Positions 1-11,643 of a stretch of DNA of 64,000 nt are shown here, piece by piece. The notes beneath the pieces were generated by a model, which did not search any database, was not told where the DNA came from, and worked only from the letters and a program-made list of their open reading frames with translations. The number at the start of each line of letters is the position of its first letter. Positions within the stretch are counted from its first letter, which is position 1. The stretch is from Liolophura sinensis (taxonomy: Eukaryota > Mollusca > Polyplacophora > Chitonida > Chitonidae): contig NC_088297.1 of assembly GCF_032854445.1 (NCBI RefSeq), positions 2,479,991-2,543,990 on the forward strand, read 5' to 3'. The position numbers and the translations under genes are program-made.

Positions 1-329
1 AAAACAGACATGGCGTATTGTCGTGAAGCGCGCAAGCTAGGGGTAGAATCCAGATGGCTCACATGTAATGAGGATTTTTTGACTCACTCTGAGGTTGGAA
101 TTAGTGCTATGTGTAAAAATTGTAATCATAATAAAGATGATAATGGTAGAATTATGAATCTCACTGTTATATGGGTCACCAAGCAAAGCACAGATTTCAA
201 TCATTTGAATGCATTTTGGTGTCTATATCAATGTAAAAGTGTTATCCTTCTGATGAGCCTTACTTCAATGGTTTGCTTTCATTCCTTCAATGCTTTAACT
301 GCCCTACACAAAACCGTATGTTTCCACAG

Positions 330-653
330 TGCTATGTGTAAGTACCGCGGACGTCACGTGGGCTCAGAGGGTCATGGAGGGGTTTGAGGGAGGGACGGTG
401 GCCTTGCCCTGTATAGTCAGTATACAGGGGGATCTGCGGTGGAGAATAGGAAATATTGCCGTCCTAGTCAGAACCGGTGGTCAAGTCCTCATAGACCAGA
501 ACAACCCCTGGAAGGATGTGATCAGCCTTGTGGGGAGCAGCAATAACCTGAGCATCAGCTCCCTCGGTCATGAGAGAAATGACAGCAGGACGTTCACGTG
601 TGACGGTACAGGACCTGAAGCACGTCAGCAGGAGACAACTGTCAGAGTCTTAG
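330..653 (+). CDS. Copy 1 V-like Ig exon (exon 2)
   Basis: Acceptor tttccacag before 330, donor gtaact at 654, phase 1 to 1. It supplies the end of the signal peptide (VLCVSTADVTWAQ), then an Ig fold with Cys in ALPC, Trp in LRW and Cys in FTC. The usual DxGxYxC is DSRTFTC here. NLS is a possible N-glycosylation site. Reading past the donor gives a stop after one further codon. Confidence 0.85.
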
Positions 654-3600
654 GTAACTGAACATTGAAAATGTATCAACATTTTAGGGTTTATTATTTC
701 CGTTTTGCGATATTTTTTGTCCATCATGGTGGTAAAATCATTTTATCTGACTGAAAGCCAATGTCTTGCTCTAAACACTTCTTTTCTTTATAAATTTAAA
801 CTGTGTTCTGGTCGCTTAGGTGTAACTTTAAACGGAACTATACCGCAGATTTTTTGGCCAAAGAAAAAAAATCCATCAGGTCAAATCCAGTCGAATTTTT
901 GCTACTAATGTAGAGTAGTCCGTATAATTATCTTTTGTAAAATATTACCCATCACTGCGTGCGTGTTACCGTTCACAATTGATAAAAAGATTCATGAAAT
1001 TTATAAGACAGGTAGCTTTATAACTTTTTCAATCATTAGAGTCATCAACCGCTATATATAACATACGGACGAGTCTGATATTTACTGAACAGTAATAATT
1101 GCAGCTACTCCAAGTAAATACGGACAATTTTATTTATTGGCGGATATAGATTCTTTGCTAAACGTATCCTGTATAGCCTCATAAACATTTACTTTATTTT
1201 AATATTTGGTATTATGGTCCTAAAATGGGCATTTGAGATGTTTAAAATAACTAAAACAGTCAGAATCAGAGCGGTCATAGTCGAGCAAGCCAGTGAAGGA
1301 CAGGTAACTCTGACAGAGGGGACACCTAAAACATTAACCTGTGCGGTGACCGGGACCCCTAACCCTGCTCCCTCCTACAACTGGACCGTGTATAAAGGCA
1401 GTGGATATGGGCAGGGATCAAGCTACAGTCTGACAGTTGACAGATCCATGAGGAGTGTCAGTTGTACAGCCATAAACAAGTACAATGATGGGAGAGTATT
1501 GAGTACAGCGACGGCCACTGCCACACTCAATGTCCTGTGTAAGTTAGACCTGTGTCTAAATAGTTAAAAGCCAAGAACTGATTCAGTGATCAGATAGTAG
1601 ACACAATATTTTCTGTTTTAATATGGAAGTCGTAAGGAACCACATTTTTCCTCAGTTTGGATTGAACCCTCGAAGAAATTCCCTTGTGATATACGTGTTA
1701 CAAAGGTGTACATCTGTTAAGAATGGATCACGAGTTGGGTGTCTAGTGTTGGCTGTCTGAACCTACCCTTTACATGTATCTATGATTTTGTCTTTGTATT
1801 TACATGATTTCACAATTTCTCATGTACTCCAAGTGGAAATATCTGATGCGTTGTAAATATGTGGTTAGAGGTAATTTTCCGGGTTGATGTCCTTGTTCCT
1901 CCTGAATGTATAATATATACATGGCAGATACGTTATGTTTTCTTCACTCGACATACAAGCAGGAGCCCTGATGGGATTTCTATGCTGAGTTACATACTTG
2001 TATTTTCCAAAAATTAGACCAGCTGTTCTGTTACGTTGTATGAGATTCCGTTAGGTGTATTTTTATGAGATTTTCTCTTGTGTCGTAGATTTGGATTTAC
2101 CAAATACTGTCACTCCTGTTACGGTGATACAGAACGAAATAGCCACCTTACGGTGCTTTGCTCAGGGGAATCCCCTACCCACGTTTGAATGGAGAAAATT
2201 AGGGAGTGCAGAGGTCAAGAGTTCATCAGCTGTTTACAGGATAGAGAATGTACAGAGGGTACCTGCCGGCGAATACACGTGTGACGTGACTAACAGTGTC
2301 GGGACGTGACAAAATGCAGTTGAGCTCATTGTACAGTGTAAGTATGCACATTGAAGCCGACAGCCAGACTTCTTAATTGTTTCCGTTTACTTAAACAAAA
2401 TTCTATCGATATAAAACTGTCAATATTTCAGCTCCATCCGATGTAAAAGTAACGTATGACCAGCGCGCCCATACCATAACCTGTACAGCTGAGGGTACTC
2501 CTAATGTCCACACCTTCAGTCCGTGGGAACATCGCCTGGGAGCGACCCTCATACGGAGTCTGGGTACCCAGACAAACGGGATCTCCGTCACCTACACTCT
2601 GCCTGAGACACTCACGTACACAGACACGGGGGACTACGTGTGTACAGCAACAAACGGCATTAAATCTTCACAAACAGGGCAGATCTATATAGCTCCTCTA
2701 AGTATGTTTAGTATGATTTTAGGACAAAACCCCGTTTAATGGAAGTCGTCCATGCTCATAGTGTGCTTTATCTTATCTTCATTTCCTTTACGCTGGCAGC
2801 TCTCTAACATTAGCCGCCATAGAAGATCGGTCATATCTGAGACCTTTGGGCACGGCGTAAGGGGCTTCACACAGAAAACATTATGATGTCACACAAAGTA
2901 ACATAATGACATCTACATAACTAACATGTTGACGTCACTCAAATTAAAGACACAACGCCGTACAAAAAAACACGGCGGCAGTGCGTGGGAAGGTCTCTCG
3001 GCAACCTGCGAATGGTCGTGCGCTTTCCCTGGCTTTCTGCCCGGTTTCCTCCCACCATAATGCTGGTCGCCGTCGTATAAGTGAAATATTCTTGAGTACG
3101 GCGTAAAACACTAATCAAATAAATAAATCAATCAAACAAACAGAACAGAACTTGTCATCGTTTGTGATTTTGAGATTAATCAAAAGGGGAGGTTTGAGTT
3201 CGAACTCATTTATCATCGAAAGTAGAAAAAGTTCAACTGTATAATGCACCAGGTCAAAGATGACACGCGCCTATTTTTGATCTCATTCACCGTAAAATGG
3301 GCGTAAAGTGTAAAACGTTTTATATAAGGCTATTTACAGTAGACGAATGAAAGAGAAAATTGAGAGTATGAACGTTGTGTGAACTGGAGAAGTTCCTAGA
3401 GGTAAAAGTTGTCATTTGTGCCTCTTGAATAGAGAGAGACAGGTGATCAGTAAATCAGTCTCTACTCAGGTGCCTCAAATTTTTCACCATTCACACGGCA
3501 CCGTGGAACGATTTTACATTTGACGACAAAAATAGTTCTCGAAACTCCAAACTCATATATTTAAATGTTACATTTTGTACTTTATATAGTGGTTTTAAAC

Positions 3601-6454
3601 GTCGTTTTGTTTACTCACAGTTGGTTAATCACTTGTGCACCCCCATAAAGATTAGAATGCTGTTCAAGTTGTCTTCCAATGAAAGGCAATAAAAAGAAAA
3701 CGAATACAAATGTTGAACTATTAACTTCACGTTTGAAAGTTCCTGTATTGTTTCTTTTTGTTTTAAGCTTCAGCCGTGTTTCAGAATCATTCAGAGAAAA
3801 TGATGGTTGGATTGGAGAGATTCGAGAAAATATCCGTATCTTTTTACGCACGATCATCCTCCGGCACTATTCGGGTGAAGTGGGAGAAAGACGGAGAAAG
3901 CGACGCCCTACAGTCTCACCAGGAAGAGGAAGTTGTTGTCAGTCTGGTGCTGTATGGCCAGCTAGTCAGTCTACCAGGGACAGTCACCATACTGACACTG
4001 GCTGATGTCCGCCAGGCGGATGAGGGCAACTATACCGTGACCGTCATCTCTGACATCAACGGAGTTACCCAGAAGTCAAGTACCAGCGTTTACGTCGAAG
4101 TCATTGAAAAGCCATCGGCAATGAAAGGTTTGTACCTTATTGTTCAGTTAAATCAAGGTGTGAAGGTAGTAATTTTAAATCTGCAGAACCCTAGTGTCAA
4201 AACAGAAGTCGTTCTAGTAGTTAGATGCGGCAAGACTCATTTCCAGAACGGCCCAAAACCCCAGTCCCCATAGTAATATGTACGAAAATGTAAATACACA
4301 ATCAATAAAGCTGGTAACATGTTTTAATTGATTCCAGTGCGAATCCGTCAGGCGTGGACATTGTCAATTAAACAGTCTGTTTGTCGTTGCAGACATATGT
4401 GGAAATCAGACCGGAGCAAACACTGTGGCGATCGTTGGAGGGGTGTTAGGTGGTCTGCTCGTTGTTGTTACAACTATCTTAACAGTGATAGTTGTGATGT
4501 TCTGGAGGAGATCAAAAACAAAAGGCTGGTATTCCTGACTTCGGAGATTTCATGTAACGTCCAACTTACAACACAATGTCAGAAGAAAGGCAGTAATTTT
4601 GGGGATCCTGGGTTTGTAACTTGATAAACAAATTATGCCAATTCGTGGGATAAAAAAGGGCCGACTCGCTGTATATCTACGTTTATGATTTCAATATGCA
4701 ATATTATTCACACTCTACATGTACATGGTGATGACAACCAAAACACATCCTTGTCCTCCCAAAAAATTATAGGTGCGTTATTTTCTCTTTTACCCTTCAC
4801 TGAAAATAAGTGATTTCAATGTTAATTGGTCCGTCCGATTTAGTGTTATGGCGTATTAGAGATTATTTCACTTGTATAAGAATAACTATATCAAAGAAAG
4901 GAGAAAATCTGACACCATCCTGGGATATATCATTGTACAATGTAAAGAAAATCTGTAAGGGACCGTATACCTTAAACACTTTACAAGGCTGCGCGGTTAT
5001 AAAAGTTTATAGTGTGTTTGATTTTATTTCAGCTTTAGCACAGGGTACTGAAAACAGGTACTTACATTCCATTATTTCTGTACTGGTTATATTTACATGT
5101 AGTATCACAACACGATAACCCCTGAGTCTATCACCAATAGGGCAGAGACTGTCAGTGGGCACTTAACACAGAAATAGTTTCCCATCGTGACCTAAATGTT
5201 CGGAGACGGGACAAATCTTCCTACTTACACATTGGAGCTTTGATAGTTTGCTGTGATTAAACCATATACAAGAAAAATAAGGTCAGGTGTTCCTGTTCTC
5301 ACTTAGTATTTCACTGCGTCTGCCATAAGATAAAGTAAAAATAATATGTACCCTGTTTTCTGTTTTTTTCTTAATAAAACAGACAGAGCTCTGGTAACGT
5401 AAAACGTAAAAAAGGCTAGAGATAAAACCCCCTGCTAATTTCAGCCTACAGAGTTTGCTTTTTGTATCTTCTTCCGAATGACCGGCATTAAACATATATG
5501 GGGCACAATTTAAAAGACACGATGACAAAAAATTAAACGTTCGTAATTTGCTCAGTGATTTAGCTTCAGGATAAACTAAGCTTTAATAAAAAGGGAAAAG
5601 TGAAAGGGAAATAAAAAGGGAAAACTAATCTTACCAAACTGCTCTTCTAGGCAGATGTCACAATCAGGAGAGCTCAACGCAGAAATGCGGACGATACCGA
5701 GAGCGGCCGATACTCACCATGACCCTGTTGTCGACATGGGTAAATATACATAAAAACGAGATGGTATGTTTATTGGCTAATTCTCTGAAATAAAACAGAT
5801 ATGGTAAAGGCGTCAAGTGATACAAATGACGTTTAATAAATGTTACGCTTGCCAGAGTTTAGTCTGAAAAGCTAAAATCTGGAATTTAGATGACAAAAAT
5901 TGTATAAGGTATTCACTCATCTATTTAAGTGTTTATTACTTTTCGGAGACTGGAGAAGAATTGAAACCACTATAAGCTACGTACACTTCTTAACTGCTTC
6001 AAATAACGTATGCAGTGACTGTGAGTTCAAATCCAGTTCATGCTGGCTCCCTCTTCGGTCGTACACGGGATTGCACGGCGGTAACCTGTGGAACGTCGTG
6101 GGTTTTTTGCTGGGATGTCCCCGGTTTCCTCCAACCGCTGTCGTCATTAAGTCACATATTTTTGAGTACGAAGTATAACTTCAATCAAATAAACCAAACT
6201 CATATATTACATCAAATATCTACAAGCAGTTGGATTCTGTATATTAGCAGGTATATATCTGTGTAATTACAGATCACAATTACGAGTCTCTCGCTCACAA
6301 CATCGCCATAAACCCAGGATCACGTGGCGTGAACTATGAGTCCATGACGTCACCCACTAGGTCTGGTGACAACATGTACGAGAACACCGAGGGTACTAAG
6401 TCTAATGCGGAGGCGGCACGGAGTGAGGACCGGGCAAACTACCAGAACGTCTAA
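330..6454 (+). CDS. Copy 1: five-Ig-domain transmembrane receptor, 5' partial, with one nonsense codon
   Basis: Predicted type I surface receptor. Spliced exons: V 330-653, Ig2 1260-1538, Ig3 2089-2337, Ig4 2432-2701, Ig5 3768-4127, TM 4393-4524, microexon 5033-5057, cytoplasmic exon 5651-5739, tail 6273-6454 (TAA 6452-6454). Exon 1 lies left of the window. With a 40-nt exon 1 as in the other copies, the total would be 1950 nt (649 residues), exactly in frame. All ectodomain junctions are phase 1. The tail carries YESL, YESM, YENT and YQNV. Two oddities: a TGA at 2307-2309 in Ig3, where copies 2 and 4 have CGA, and a GC instead of GT donor after the TM exon. Either exon skipping or pseudogenisation is possible. 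That this is an IgSF receptor is firm; that it is functional is doubtful. Confidence 0.7.
654..1259 (+). other. Copy 1 intron, V to Ig2
   Basis: AT-rich intron. It is similar to the same intron of copy 4 (20073-20629) and to the sequence before the Ig2 relic of copy 2 (8521-8750). No mobile element is recognised in it. Confidence 0.7.
1260..1538 (+). CDS. Copy 1 Ig2 exon
   Basis: Acceptor aaaacag, donor gtaagt, 279 nt, phase 1 to 1. Open Ig domain with Cys in LTCAV, Trp in YNWTV and Cys in VSCTA. The first two cysteines and the tryptophan have I-set or C2-like spacing. This is the only intact Ig2 exon in the window. Confidence 0.85.
2089..2337 (+). CDS. Copy 1 Ig3 exon with premature stop
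   Basis: 249 nt, acceptor tgtcgtag, donor gtaagt, phase 1 to 1. Ig motifs: LRCFA, FEWRK and GEYTCDV. TGA at 2307-2309 replaces the CGA (Arg) of copies 2 and 4, a CpG-type transition near the end of the domain. If included, translation ends in Ig3 and no membrane anchor is made; if skipped, the frame is kept. Confidence 0.8.
2432..2701 (+). CDS. Copy 1 Ig4 exon
   Basis: 270 nt, acceptor atatttcag, donor gtatgt, phase 1 to 1. Open Ig domain with Cys in ITCTA, Trp in SPWEH and a classic DTGDYVC motif. This is the best conserved ectodomain exon of the family, present in every large copy. Confidence 0.88.
2972..3145 (+). mobile_element. SINE fragment in the Ig4-Ig5 intron of copy 1
   Basis: 3' part of a tRNA-headed SINE: 'tttcctcccaccataatg', then the 'gtgaaatattcttgagtacg' block and a tail of 'aaat' units. 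Copy 4 has the same element at the same place (22905-23075), so it was inserted before these two copies split. Confidence 0.75.
3768..4127 (+). CDS. Copy 1 Ig5 exon (membrane-proximal, cysteine-free)
   Basis: 360 nt, acceptor gttttaag, donor gtttgt, phase 1 to 1. Ig-like strand pattern with Trp in VKWEK and a DEGNYTV motif where DxGxYxC is expected. Neither canonical cysteine is present, so the fold would have no core disulphide. Confidence 0.85.
4393..4524 (+). CDS. Copy 1 transmembrane exon
   Basis: 132 nt, acceptor gttgcag. A glycine-rich entry (IVGGVLGG) leads into about 22 hydrophobic residues that stop at FWRRSKTKG, a basic stop-transfer signal. The donor reads gctggt where the other copies have gttgg, so it is a GC donor or a decayed one. 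Confidence 0.85.
5033..5057 (+). CDS. Copy 1 cytoplasmic microexon
   Basis: 25 nt between tttcag and gtactt; enters in phase 1 and leaves in phase 2, coding for about ALAQGTEN. The same microexon with the same borders is present in copies 2, 6 and 7. It is needed to place the following exon in the frame that reaches the tyrosine tail. Confidence 0.75.
5651..5739 (+). CDS. Copy 1 cytoplasmic exon 9
   Basis: 89 nt, acceptor cttctag, donor gtaaat, phase 2 to 1. Codes for a hydrophilic linker (RQMSQSGELNAEMRT...). The alternative acceptor 4 nt downstream (gcag) would leave the frame, so the upstream AG is chosen. Confidence 0.75.
6005..6195 (+). mobile_element. SINE in the tail intron of copy 1
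   Basis: Starts with a B-box-like 'gagttcaaatcc', followed by 'cggtttcctccaaccg', 'cacatatttttgagtacg' and 'tcaatcaaataaa'. It sits at the same place between exon 9 and the tail exon in copies 2, 4, 5, 6 and 7, so the insertion predates the expansion of the family. Confidence 0.75.
6273..6454 (+). CDS. Copy 1 tail exon with tyrosine motifs
   Basis: Acceptor aattacag, ends at TAA 6452-6454; 60 residues. NYESL, NYESM, MYENT and NYQNV are visible. YESL fits YxxL; YENT and YQNV fit the pYxN consensus known for the Grb2 SH2 domain. The L-to-Y gap of 14 is longer than in classical ITAMs. Confidence 0.82.
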
Positions 6455-8751
6455 GCTCATCTATATTTATTTATTTTTTTAACAGCAAATGCGTCTTATA
6501 CACCTAGGGTTCCGGATAGCTGAGAGCCTAGCGGTGTTAATTGGTTCTCTACCTGAACCAAAGTGAACTATATGTTTACTCTTCCTCTGTCCCCCAATCA
6601 TTCCATCTGTCCGTCACTAAACTCTTTTCCGGACTTTTTGTGAATCGTTTTGTAATGTGCATTATATTTCATGGAAACTTGGTAAATGTCTTCACCATGG
6701 GGAGTTACAGATTGGTCGCTTTTGTACATGTATATATGTGGTACACAAGTTTTTGATGTTCGTTTTGTTCGTTTCATCCTAGTTTTGCTTTACTTCTGTG
6801 AACTGCATACTTATGTATGACATTGGTTGCGTATCAAACGGTTTACTCAGATGTTAACAAGTTCCGCATTAAATTGTTTGTTGCTATTTTGGGAGCTTCT
6901 AACCAATATTGGACGTGTATTACGGAAAAAATCCTTCTAGAAATGATGGGGAAAAGCCTATTTTATATTTCCTTTGTTGTGACCTGTATGCACTGTTCAA
7001 TATTTTCTCGTGTGAATAAAATCACATTGGTATCTTGTTGGTCTCGATATGTATACAGTAGTAGGAGGAGTATAGGTTCTGGCGCACGCCCCCCCTTGGG
7101 GCCCTCCCCATAACAAATAGACCCCCCCCCCCCATTTCCATGCTTCCCCATACCCCTCCCCCCCACCCCACCCCCAACCCCCTTTAGGCGCCTCCCCAGC
7201 CAAGGCATACACGCTTATTTGCAAGCCTCGCCTACACACACGCATTGATATGAGGCGACCTAGTTGGCATTTAATACATAAGGATTATAGTCTATATATA
7301 GGCTGGCTGTATTGCACAACAGGGTGATTCAGCTGATTTTCTCCCCACTATAGGGCTTAAACCACGGATTTTTATAAAAAATAAACGTGACAGCCTTTTT
7401 CAGCGTGTCTTGTTTGATAAGATCCAGTATTTTTCGGAGGATTGGAAATATTTTGTTTATGCGGGATAGACTTTCCAATTTAGCCTATGTTTCGTGGGTC
7501 GTGAGATATAGCTCAGTCGGCTGACAGAGGTGGGAAAGGCGCTGTGTGTAAGGGGTGTATTCATATACTACATGTATAAGGGGATGTTTGCTAGCTCAAA
7601 TCCGGATGTGGTCTCCTGTATATGTAGTATATGAATGCGTTACCTGCATATGGCGCCGGGCTCTACGCACTTCTAAGGAATCTCTGCAACTTTCGACAGT
7701 TTCGGGGGCAGAGAGACCTTACCAAGGGGTTTGTGATATACTTTTGTGAAGTCCATACTTATATGGCAGGTTTTAGTGATAAGTTGCTTTTGTATAAAAG
7801 TGTTTACTCACGTGTTAAATTTAATGCGCATTAAATTGCTTGTTGCTCTTTAAGGAGCTTCTAACCTGTATTTGATATGTATTACGAAAACAACCACACG
7901 TGCCATTATATATTCATTTCGCCAGATGTTGTTTGTTTAAAAGTTGAATTGAAGTGAATTCTGCATAAAACTGTTTGTTGCACAACATCAGTCGTCAAGC
8001 TGTAAGTGGCCTATTTAAAGATCGTAAATAAAAAGTTGCAATTCCCTGACCGAGCACGCAGATTTGCGATCACGGAGAAGTAGAAGAATGCACTATTGAA
8101 AATATGAGTTGGATATCATGGGTAACTCGTACTTTACTTTCAGGCCCGTGTCGGGTTGAGTTTGTTCGTCGCATAATAGTTTAGCTCCAGTAAGGAACAG
8201 AACACAAACATTATTTAGTTTGAAATAAAAATGAAAGCATCCAAAATGTCTGTGCACAGCGCTGTTTTATCTTGAAAGCAGGGTATTGTAATAATTCGAC
8301 ACATCGGCAATATTTCAATCATATCGAGGCAAATCTTGTGTTAAAGATCACGTGTTTTCCACCAAAGTCATTAACAAGGGCGATAATTTGTTCGCCATAC
8401 GTGGGAAAGTTGGTCAGAAAGTTGCTCGTATTTGGTGGTTTTCGTCGGGTATTTCGGTTTCAACCACTTACTGAAATCGATGGATGAAAATACGAAAATA
8501 AAAAAAACTGAGAGCAAGTCCAGTCACATTGTTGCTATTATTGTAGAGTAGCCCATATAATTATCTATTGCAAAATATCAGTCATCTCTGCGTGTGTTCA
8601 CAATCGCTAAAAAAGTTTATCATTTTGATGAAGGAGATTGTTTTATGACTTTTTCAACCACTAGAATAATTTTAGCACTAGATATAGTATACGGACGATT
8701 TACAGAAAGGTAATAATTTAAGCTACTCTAAGTAAATACTGAAAATCGTCC
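6455..8751 (+). other. Intergenic region between copies 1 and 2
   Basis: The first 400 bases are 3' flanking sequence shared with all other copies ('ccggatagctgagagcctagcggtg'). A C-rich tract lies at 7087-7200. A 'ccgagcacgcagatttg' block at 8049 recurs downstream of the other copies. No convincing gene; the short open frames here lack splice context and homology. Confidence 0.6.
7087..7200 (+). repeat. C-rich low-complexity tract
   Basis: Almost pure C with short T/A interruptions, including a run of about 12 C at 7122-7133. The complementary strand has several runs of three or more G at close spacing and could fold as a G-quadruplex. It is not seen in the homologous flanks of copies 6 and 7. 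Confidence 0.7.
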
Positions 8752-9014
8752 GTATCACTGGGGCCATGATCGAGCAAGCCAGTGAGGGGCAGATAACTCT
8801 GACAGGGGGGACACCTTAAACAATAATCTATGTGGTGACCCTTCTCCATTCTACAGCTGGAAGGTGGATGATGGCGGTATAGCTAGACAGGGATCAATGT
8901 ACAGTCTGACAGCAAGCAGATCCGTGAGGAGCGTCAGTTTTACAGCCATAAACAAGTACAGTAATGGGAGAGTACTGAGTACAGCGACTGCCCCTGTCAC
9001 GCTAAATGTACTCT
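8752..9014 (+). pseudogene. Copy 2 Ig2 relic
   Basis: Begins like the Ig2 of copies 1 and 4 (IEQASEGQ). The frame then meets TAA just before the first Cys, that Cys codon is TAT, and about 19 nt around the C-strand are missing. The donor gtaagt at 9015 survives. Confidence 0.8.
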
Positions 9015-9564
9015 GTAAGTTAGACTTGTGTCTAAATAGTTAGAAGCCAAGAACTGATTCAGTGATAAGATATCCGGCACATTATTTAGTGTTTTAAAAC
9101 GAAAGTCGTAAGAACACACATTTTTCTTTAGGTTTTTTTTATAGATCCTCGAAAAAGTTTCTTTGTGGTGTATGTGTTACAAAGGTGTATATCTGTTAAG
9201 AATGGGTCACTAGTTGGTTGTCTGGTTTTGTCTGTTTGAATCCACCCTCTATATGTATCAATGATTTTGTCTTTGTATTTTCAGCATTTCACAAATTCTC
9301 ATGTAATCCTAGCGAAAATATCTGATGCGGTGTAAATTTGTGGGTAAAGTTTATTTTTCGAGTTGATGCCGTTATTCCTCCCGACAGTATAATATATACA
9401 TGGCAGATACGTTATACTTTGTTTCACTTGAAATAACGGCAGGTGTTCAGTACGGATTTTTATGCTGAGTTATGGTATTTTCTAACAACCAGACCAGCCA
9501 TCAAGTTGCATTGTATATGATTAAGTCAAATGTATTTTTTATGAGATTTTCTTTTGTGTTGTAG

Positions 9565-9813
9565 ACTTGGATTCACCGAATACTGCCACTCCTGTTACGG
9601 TAATACAGAACGAGATAGCTACCTTACGGTGCTCTGCTCAGGGGAATCCCCTACCCACGTTTGAGTGGAGAAAGTCAGGGAGTGCAGAGGTCAAGAGTTC
9701 ATTAGCTGAATACAGGATAGAGAATGTACAGAGGTCGGCTGCCGGTGAATTCATGTGTGACGTCACCAACAGTGTCGGGACTCGACAAACTGCAGTTGAG
9801 CTCATTGTACAGT
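9565..9813 (+). CDS. Copy 2 Ig3 exon (intact)
   Basis: 249 nt with good acceptor (gttgtag) and donor (gtaagt), phase 1 to 1. Cys in LRCSA, Trp in FEWRK and Cys in GEFMCDV, with Phe for the usual Tyr. It is the only sound Ig exon of this broken copy. Confidence 0.75.
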
Positions 9814-9944
9814 GTAAGTATGCATATTGTAGCCGACAGCAAAACACTTTTATCTCCTGCATATACTTAAAGAAATACCATTACACTGGAAATAAATGCT
9901 ACCTGTCTATAGAAGATTCTAATAGAAATCTGTCAATATTTCAG

Positions 9945-10189
9945 TTCCTTCCGATGTGAAGGTGGCGTATGACCAACGCACTCACACATTAACCTGCACA
10001 CCTTCAGTCCGTGGGAACATCGCCTGGGAGCCACAATCATACGGAGTTTGGGGACACAGACAAACGGGATTTCTGTCACTTACGCTCTGCCTGAGACACT
10101 GGCGTACACAGACACGGGAGATTACGTGTGTTCAGCGACAAATGGCGTTAAGTCTTCACAAACAGGGCAGATCTATATAGCTCGTCTAA
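9945..10189 (+). pseudogene. Copy 2 Ig4 relic
   Basis: 245 nt instead of 270: 25 nt are missing after the first Cys codon, so the frame shifts, and the donor gtaagt has become ataagt. Confidence 0.85.
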
Positions 10190-10892
10190 ATAAGTACAGT
10201 ATGATTTTATGACATAACCCCGTTTAAAAGAAGTACTTGCATGCTCATAGTGTGCTCTATCTTGCATCTGTCTTCATCTCTTTTACACTGGCAACTTCTA
10301 ACTTTATTCATCAAAGAGAATCCGTCATATCCGAAAGCTTTGGGCACAACGAATAACGGTATTACGCCATAGGCAAGTGTCGTCACACAGAAAACCTGAT
10401 GACGTCACACAAACTAAAGAATCGGCGATGTACAAACGAACCCGGCAAACAGAACTTGTCATCGCTTGTAATTTTAAGATGAATCAATAGCTGAGCCTGA
10501 ACGTTTTGTGAATGGAGTCGTTCATACAGGAAACGTGTCATTTTTGTTTGTGAATGAGGGTAAACGGGGTGATCAGGAAATCAGTTTCAACTAGGTTTTC
10601 TAACATTTTTCACCATTTAAATGGCACACTAAGACTGTTTTGACCTTTGACGACAAATGAGTTCTAACTCGAAACTCACCCATTTGAACGTTGCAGATTG
10701 AAGTATAGACAGTGGTTTCATTCGTCGTTTTCTTTACTGGCAGATCATTAAACAGTTGCTTAGACTCTTATAGATTAGAATGCTGTTAAGGTTGCGTTGC
10801 AATAAAAGCCAATAAAAACAAAACGAACAAAAATGTTGAACTATTAATGCTCAATCTTCATCTTTCAAAGTGTGTTTTTTGTTTGTTTTTAG

Positions 10893-11247
10893 CTCCAGCC
10901 TTGTTTATGAATCATGCAGAGAAAATGGTGGCTGGCTTGGAAAGATCTGAGACAATATCCGTGTCTTTTTACGCACGATCGTCCTCCGGTACTGTCCGGG
11001 TGATGTGGGAGAAAGCCGGAGAGAGTGATGTCCTACAGTCTCACCGGGAAGAGGCGGGTCTGGTCACTCTGGTGCTGTATGGTCAGCTGGTCAGTCTTCC
11101 GGGGACAGTCACCATACTGACACTGACTGATGTCCGCCAGGCGGATGAGGGCAACCATCACCGTCACTTCAGACATCAATGGAGTAACCCAGGCGTCAAG
11201 TATCAGCGTTTACGTTGACGTCATTGAAAAGCCATCGGCAAAGGGAG
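10893..11247 (+). pseudogene. Copy 2 Ig5 relic
   Basis: 355 nt instead of 360. The frame is open up to RQADEGN, then shifts by a net 5-nt loss; the rest (ITVTSDINGV...) reads in another frame. Confidence 0.85.
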
Positions 11248-11511
11248 GTTTGTGCGTTATTATTCAGTTAAATCAAGATGTGAAAATAGTATTTTATATC
11301 TGCAGAACCATAGAGTCAAAACAGACGTCTTTGTAGTAGTTAACTGCGACAAGACTAAATTCCAAAACAGCCTAAAACACCAGTTCCCATCATAGAATGT
11401 CAGAAAAAGTAAATCCATAGTCAAGAAAGTTTATAAAATGTTTTAAATGATTCCAGTGCGAATCCGTCGGACGTGGACATTGCTAGTCAAACAGTCTTTC
11501 TGTCGTTGCAG

Positions 11512-11643
11512 ACACATCTAGAAATCACGCTGGAGCAAACACTGCGGTGATTGTTAGAGGGATATTAGGCGGTCTGCTCGTTGTTGTTACAATTAACCTC
11601 AGAGTGAAAGTTGTGATGTTCTGGAGGAGATCAAAAACAAAAG
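11512..11643 (+). pseudogene. Copy 2 TM exon, decaying
   Basis: Full-length 132 nt and open, but the membrane segment now contains Arg and Lys (IVRGILGG, LRVKVVM), unlike copies 1, 4 and 6-8, so selection for membrane insertion seems lost. Confidence 0.75.

Noticed and set aside
3679-4005. Open frame overlapping Ig5 of copy 1 in another frame
   Set aside because: Shadow of the Ig5 exon; the splice sites and the paralogues support the other frame.
6287-6350. Classical ITAM in the tail (YESL...YESM)
   Set aside because: The gap is 14 residues instead of about 6-12, and the second motif ends in Met; called only YxxL-type.
7501-7560. tRNA gene ('atatagctcagtcggctgac')
   Set aside because: Only an A-box-like stretch; no B box, no acceptor stem pairing seen. 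Probably a SINE head fragment.
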